A DNA stretch of 17,591 nt from NCBI GenBank assembly GCA_030829765.1, contig JAUROO010000103.1, positions 1 through 17,591 on the forward strand, written 5' to 3'. The position numbers and the translations under genes were made by a program. How positions within the stretch are numbered: position 1 is the stretch's first letter; every line of letters begins with the position of its first letter. Source of the stretch: Miltoncostaeales bacterium (GTDB lineage Bacteria; Actinomycetota; Thermoleophilia; Miltoncostaeales; Miltoncostaeaceae). The notes below the pieces were generated by a model. It did not search any database, was not told the origin of the DNA, and saw only the letters and a program-made list of their open reading frames with translations. This document shows positions 14,426-17,591 of the stretch, in pieces.

Positions 14426-14841
14426 CCGATGATCTCCGAGTCGGCGAAGTGGATGCCCAGCTCGCGCGCTGCCGACTCGGTGCCATCGGACCCGTGGATC
14501 ACGTTCTGGCCCAGGTCGAGCGCGTAGTCGCCGCGGATGGTGCCCGGGGCCGCGTCCTGCGGATTGGTCGCGCCCATCATGGTGCGGCAGGCGCCGATTG
14601 CGCCCTCGCCCTCGATGCACATCATCACGACGGGGCCCGAGGTGATGAACTCCACCAGCTCGGCGAAGAACGGCTTGTCGCGGTGCTCGTCGTAGTGCTC
14701 CTCGGCGGCATCGCGTGCCATCACGCACTTCTTGAGCCCGGCCACGCGGAACCCACGCCGCTCGAAGCGGGCGATGATCTCGCCGGACAGCCCGCGGGCA
14801 ACGGCGTCGGGCTTCACCATCACGAAGGTGCGTTCGGTCAT
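14422..14841 (-). CDS. ndk: Nucleoside diphosphate kinase
   Basis: Ndk moves the gamma-phosphate of ATP to other nucleoside diphosphates through a phosphohistidine intermediate. The 139-residue product shows ERTFVMVKPDAVARG at the start, the KPFF segment, VVMMCIEGEGAI, GATNPQDAAPGTIRGDY, and the active-site NVIHGSDG with H116. Length is normal (about 135-143). The start is ATG at 14841, in an ATGA overlap with the preceding zinc-ribbon gene, with GAGGAG about 11 bases upstream. Longer in-frame starts run through that gene and are rejected. Confidence 0.99.
   Translation of the reverse strand: MTERTFVMVKPDAVARGLSGEIIARFERRGFRVAGLKKCVMARDAAEEHYDEHRDKPFFAELVEFITSGPVVMMCIEGEGAIGACRTMMGATNPQDAAPGTIRGDYALDLGQNVIHGSDGTESAARELGIHFADSEIIG
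14434..14437 (-). promoter_or_regulatory. Shine-Dalgarno GGAG for the maf CTG start
   Basis: GGAG inside the end of ndk is followed by ATCATCGG and then CTGA, where TGA ends ndk. The spacing of eight bases is normal. With the family-perfect N-terminus directly after the CTG, it supports initiation at CTG. Confidence 0.6.
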
Positions 14842-15311
14842 GAGATGCGGGTCTCCTCGGAGGGGCTGCTGATGGGATGGGCAGGGGTGGAGCAGTACGG
14901 GCACACGCGCCACGCAGGATCGAGCGGCTCGGAGCACCGGCGGCAGGGCTCGCGAAGCGGTGCGGTGCACATGGGGCACACCAGGAACCGCGGCCCCACG
15001 ACGGACTCGCACTCCGGGCACTTGAGCCCGTCCACCTGGGCCTCCAGCGCAAGGGTCTCGAGCTCGCGGTCGTGGGCGTCGGTCAGGTACTCGGGCGGCC
15101 GGATGAACAGGTAGATCAGGGCACCCAGGAACGGGATGATGAGCGCGATGGCGGTGGACCCGGCGATCGCGCCCGAGTTCTCGAAGCGGCGGCGGGAGTC
15201 CTGGTAGACCCAGTACGCGAGGGCGAGCCACAGGGCCACCGCGAACACCTGGATGATGATGAGCATGATGGTCCACGCGGTGGACCCGAAGAAGTCAGAC
15301 AGGGCGTTCAG
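14838..15311 (-). CDS. Two-helix membrane protein with tandem zinc ribbons
   Basis: I recognise no named family function. From CTG 15311 the product is 157 residues. It has two membrane helices (about 13-36 and 49-70, the second including ALIIPFLGALIYLFI). A short charged stretch and two zinc-ribbon modules follow with identical spacing: cysteines at 98, 101, 112, 115 and 123, 126, 137, 140, each CxxC-x10-CxxC. An ATG at 15266 (142 residues) is the first standard start, but it lies within the first helix region and has no Shine-Dalgarno. CTG at 15311 lies six bases after AGGAAG, directly behind the folC stop and in the same frame as folC. The gene overlaps ndk by ATGA. In Streptomyces the slot between folC and ndk holds a different small membrane protein (DUF4233). 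Confidence 0.85.
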   Translation of the reverse strand: MNALSDFFGSTAWTIMLIIIQVFAVALWLALAYWVYQDSRRRFENSGAIAGSTAIALIIPFLGALIYLFIRPPEYLTDAHDRELETLALEAQVDGLKCPECESVVGPRFLVCPMCTAPLREPCRRCSEPLDPAWRVCPYCSTPAHPISSPSEETRIS

Positions 15312-15314
15312 GTG

Positions 15315-16655
15315 TCACTTCCTGAAGTCGTCGAGCCGCCAGACATCGGCCAGCGGGCCGTCCGGGCCCGGCGCGGCGGCGAGTGTACCGGACTGCCCGA
15401 GGGCCACGGGCGCGAGGTCTGCGAGCAGGTGCAGCGAGCCCGCGACCAGCACGGCCCCCTCGGGTCCGGCCAGCGCACGCGCCCGCTGCAGGGCGCGTGC
15501 GGGGCCGGGGATGACTTCCGACTGCACGCCGCGGTCGCGGAGCAGTGCCGCGAGCAGTTCCGGGCGCACCGCGCGCCCGGTCGAGGCACGCGTCACGCAT
15601 ACCTGGTCGAGCAGCGGCGCGAGGGGGTCCAGGACCCCCTGCGCGTCCTTGTCAGCCATCATCCCCATCACCGCGACGGGGCGCACGTCACCCAGGAGCA
15701 GCGGCAGGGCGTCGGCCAGGGCACGGGCGCCCGCGGGGTTGTGCGCCCCGTCGAGCACCACCACCGGCGCACCGGGGACCACCTGAAGGCGACCCGGATT
15801 CTCGATGGCGCTGAGCGCCCGCATGAGGGCAGGCAGGTCCACGCCGCGGCCGAGCGTGCGCTCGGCGGCCCCCACGGCCAGCGCGAGGTTGGCGCGCTGC
15901 CAGCGGGCGGGCATGTCCGCATCCACGCGGAGGGCCCCATTCGGCGTACGAATGGTCATGGCATCACGGTTTCCGGCTTCAACGGCGATCTCCTGCCCCA
16001 CCCACCACCCCGACATGCCGCGTGCAGCGACCGCCGCGGCCACACCGGGGGCCGACCCGGGCTGCTGCTCACCCACGACGAGCCCTGTGAAGCCCTCCGG
16101 CGCGACCCCCAGCTTCTCGCCGGCGATGGACACGATGTCCTCGCCCAGCAGGTCGGTGTGGTCCAGGTCCACCGCGGTGAGGGCCACCACGCCGGCGCCG
16201 ATGACGTTGGTGGCATCCAGGCGCCCCCCGAGCCCTGCCTCCACCACGACGGCGTCGGCCCCCGCCGCGTCGAAGGCCGCGAGGGCGATGCCGGTGAGCG
16301 CCTCGAACTGCGTGATGCGACCGCCGGGGACGGCCCGCTGCGCGTGGCGCACGCGCGTGGCCGCCGCCGCGAATTCCTCCGGCGGGATGGGCACTCCGTC
16401 GAGCGCGATGCGCTCGCGCCAGCCCAGGAGATGTGGCGAGGTGTACGCACCGGTGCGCAGCCCGGACGCCGACAGGATCGCGGCCGTCATGCGTGTGACC
16501 GAGGTCTTCCCGTTGGTGCCCACCACGTGCACGGCCGGCAGGGCGGCGCATGGTCCCCCGAGCTCGCGCATCAGTTCATGCATGCGCTCGAGGCCGAACC
16601 TCATGCCCATCAGATCGAGGCCGGCCACCCAATGCTCCGCGGCCGCGGGATCCAT
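15315..16655 (-). CDS. folC: Folylpolyglutamate synthase / dihydrofolate synthase
   Basis: FolC adds glutamate to dihydropteroate and/or folates using ATP, retaining folate in the cell. The 446-residue product has a Mur-ligase-like architecture: RFGLERMHELM at 19-29, P-loop VVGTNGKTSV at 44-53, SPHLLGWRERI, GLGGRLDATN at 141-150, DLDHTDLLGEDIVSIAGEK ending at K181 (the likely carbamylated lysine position), ENPGRLQV at 285-292, LDGAHNPAGA at 301-310, and a C-terminal domain with GMMADKD. The start is ATG at 16655, four bases after the valS stop and with no clear Shine-Dalgarno. A much longer in-frame reading runs antisense-free through valS but has no folC homology before this Met. Whether it has one or both synthase activities cannot be told here. 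Confidence 0.97.
   Translation of the reverse strand: MDPAAAEHWVAGLDLMGMRFGLERMHELMRELGGPCAALPAVHVVGTNGKTSVTRMTAAILSASGLRTGAYTSPHLLGWRERIALDGVPIPPEEFAAAATRVRHAQRAVPGGRITQFEALTGIALAAFDAAGADAVVVEAGLGGRLDATNVIGAGVVALTAVDLDHTDLLGEDIVSIAGEKLGVAPEGFTGLVVGEQQPGSAPGVAAAVAARGMSGWWVGQEIAVEAGNRDAMTIRTPNGALRVDADMPARWQRANLALAVGAAERTLGRGVDLPALMRALSAIENPGRLQVVPGAPVVVLDGAHNPAGARALADALPLLLGDVRPVAVMGMMADKDAQGVLDPLAPLLDQVCVTRASTGRAVRPELLAALLRDRGVQSEVIPGPARALQRARALAGPEGAVLVAGSLHLLADLAPVALGQSGTLAAAPGPDGPLADVWRLDDFRK
15318..15323 (-). promoter_or_regulatory. Shine-Dalgarno AGGAAG for the zinc-ribbon gene
   Basis: AGGAAG in the last codons of folC is followed by TGACAC (the folC stop plus one codon) and then CTG at 15311. 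This favours the CTG over the ATG at 15266, which has no purine-rich site upstream. Confidence 0.5.
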
Positions 16656-16659
16656 GGGG

Positions 16660-17591
16660 TCAGCCCAGGTCGGCGATGCGCGCGGAGATCTCATCGGCCT
16701 CGGCGGCGAAGCGCCGGGCCTTCTCGCGCTCGGCATCCACCAGGTGTGCCGGGGCGCGACTGGTGAACTTCTCGTTCGACAGCTGCCGCTCGGCGCGCAC
16801 GAGCTCGTCCCGCGCTGCCGCGAGCGCCCCCTCCAGGCGGGCCCGCTCGGCGTCCACATCCACCTCGGGGGCACGCACCAGGATGCGGCCGAATGACACC
16901 GGCACCACCAGCGCCCCCTCGCCGGGGTCGCCCTGCTCGGCATTTGCCAGCGCCGCAAGCGCGTCCACGGGCAGGTGGGCACCCCCATCCGCATCCACCT
17001 GCGCCACCAGGCACTCGCGCGGGGCGATGCCCTGATCGGCCCGCAGCGATCGAATGGCCTGCACGGCCTCGCGCAGTGCGGCGATGGCGGACTCGGCCTG
17101 CTCATCGCGGGGACCCGGCGCCACTGCCGGGTCGTGCGTGAGCATGAGCCCCTCCGATCCCGGCAGCCTGCTCCAGCACTCCTCGGTGGTGAACGGGATC
17201 ACCGGGTGCGCCAGCGCAAGCACCTGCTCCAGTGCGGCGCCCGCGAACTGCGGCGTGGCGAGGCCGGCCTTCAGGAGCTCCAGGTACCAGTCGCACAGGT
17301 CATCGAACACCAGGTGGTAGAGGCCGTCAGCGAACTGGCTGAACTCAAAGCCCTCCACCAGGCGATCGGATTCCGCGATGGCGGAGCCGATGACCGAGGC
17401 GATCCAGCGGTCGCCCAGGGTCTCCGGCGGCGGCACCCGGCCGGCACGGCCACCCCGGTCCACCACCAGGCGGGTGGCGTTCCAGAGCTTGGTGACCAGC
17501 TGCCGGCCCTGACGGATGCGGTCCTCGCTGAACCGGACGTCCTGGGTCGAGGTGATCATGAGCAGGCCGAACCGCAGGGCGTCCGCGCCCT
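16660..17591 (-). CDS. valS: Valyl-tRNA synthetase, C-terminal part (cut by window edge)
   Basis: ValRS charges tRNA-Val with valine. About 310 codons are present, and the frame is open to the right edge, beginning GADALRFGLLMITSTQDVRF. This is the segment that follows the KMSKSxGN region in class I synthetases (that motif itself is outside the window). Then come FSEDRIRQGRQLVTKLWNATR, the alpha-helical anticodon-binding domain (SQFADGLYHLVFDDLCDWYLE, HPVIPFTTEECW), and a C-terminal coiled-coil arm from about residue 245 (RARLEGALAAARDELVRAE, LSNEKFTSRAPAHLVDAER). These are ValRS-specific tail features. The stop is TGA at 16660-16662, four bases before folC, which matches the common valS-folC pairing. 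Confidence 0.97.
   Translation of the reverse strand, partial: GADALRFGLLMITSTQDVRFSEDRIRQGRQLVTKLWNATRLVVDRGGRAGRVPPPETLGDRWIASVIGSAIAESDRLVEGFEFSQFADGLYHLVFDDLCDWYLELLKAGLATPQFAGAALEQVLALAHPVIPFTTEECWSRLPGSEGLMLTHDPAVAPGPRDEQAESAIAALREAVQAIRSLRADQGIAPRECLVAQVDADGGAHLPVDALAALANAEQGDPGEGALVVPVSFGRILVRAPEVDVDAERARLEGALAAARDELVRAERQLSNEKFTSRAPAHLVDAEREKARRFAAEADEISARIADLG

Noticed and set aside
14877..16766. A 629-codon open frame on the plus strand over folC and its neighbours
   Set aside because: It is antisense to folC and the zinc-ribbon gene, with no start signal or motif. It is a G+C artefact.
1..17591. CRISPR array, insertion sequence, prophage or defence island
   Set aside because: I saw no repeat-spacer pattern, transposase, integrase or terminal inverted repeats. 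Gene content and order are conserved housekeeping.

Overview
The window is very G+C rich, and every gene I can support lies on the minus strand, so the biological reading order runs from high to low coordinates. The order is valS (partial), folC, a zinc-ribbon membrane protein, ndk, maf, mreB, mreC, mreD, mrdA (PBP2), rodA, a DUF697-like protein, rng, rplU, rpmA, obg, proB, proA, nadD, rsfS, tRNA-Ala(GGC), and then the 5' end of a GAF-domain signalling gene. The run valS-folC-x-ndk, mreBCD-PBP2-RodA, RNase G/E-L21-L27-Obg-ProB-ProA-NadD-RsfS is a familiar actinobacterial gene order. With the high G+C and a rod-shape cluster this suggests Actinomycetota, possibly a deep class such as Thermoleophilia; the class is inference only.

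Region by region: 17591-13850 holds a tightly packed group (ValRS, folylpolyglutamate synthase, zinc-ribbon protein, nucleoside diphosphate kinase, Maf pyrophosphatase). It ends in two G+C-rich hairpins. The 181-base gap 13669-13849 is the largest gap between protein genes and probably separates two transcription units. From 13668 to 7051 is the elongasome cluster (MreB, MreC, MreD, PBP2, RodA) plus a DUF697-like protein. From 7054 to 538 come RNase G/E, ribosomal proteins L21 and L27, the Obg GTPase, the first two proline-biosynthesis enzymes, NadD and RsfS. These join ribosome assembly and silencing to RNA turnover, NAD synthesis and proline synthesis. A tRNA-Ala with its own -10-like box and a strong terminator hairpin follows, and then an unrelated signalling gene cut by the left edge.

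I found no mobile element, CRISPR array, phage or defence system; this is a conserved housekeeping locus. The observation most worth a second look is translational. Several genes appear to begin at near-cognate, non-standard codons. rng and maf both fit a CTG start inside a CTGA overlap with the previous stop, each with a Shine-Dalgarno sequence. The zinc-ribbon gene fits a CTG start, and mreC fits an ATT start six bases after GGAGGA. mreB has its Shine-Dalgarno six bases before an in-frame ATC. rsfS has no standard start codon upstream of its conserved N-terminus. Other starts are ordinary: ATG for folC, ndk, rodA, rpmA, proB and proA; GTG for mreD, mrdA, the DUF697-like gene, obg and nadD; TTG for rplU. 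Obg is also unusual, lacking the C-terminal OCT domain and having a shortened switch II region.
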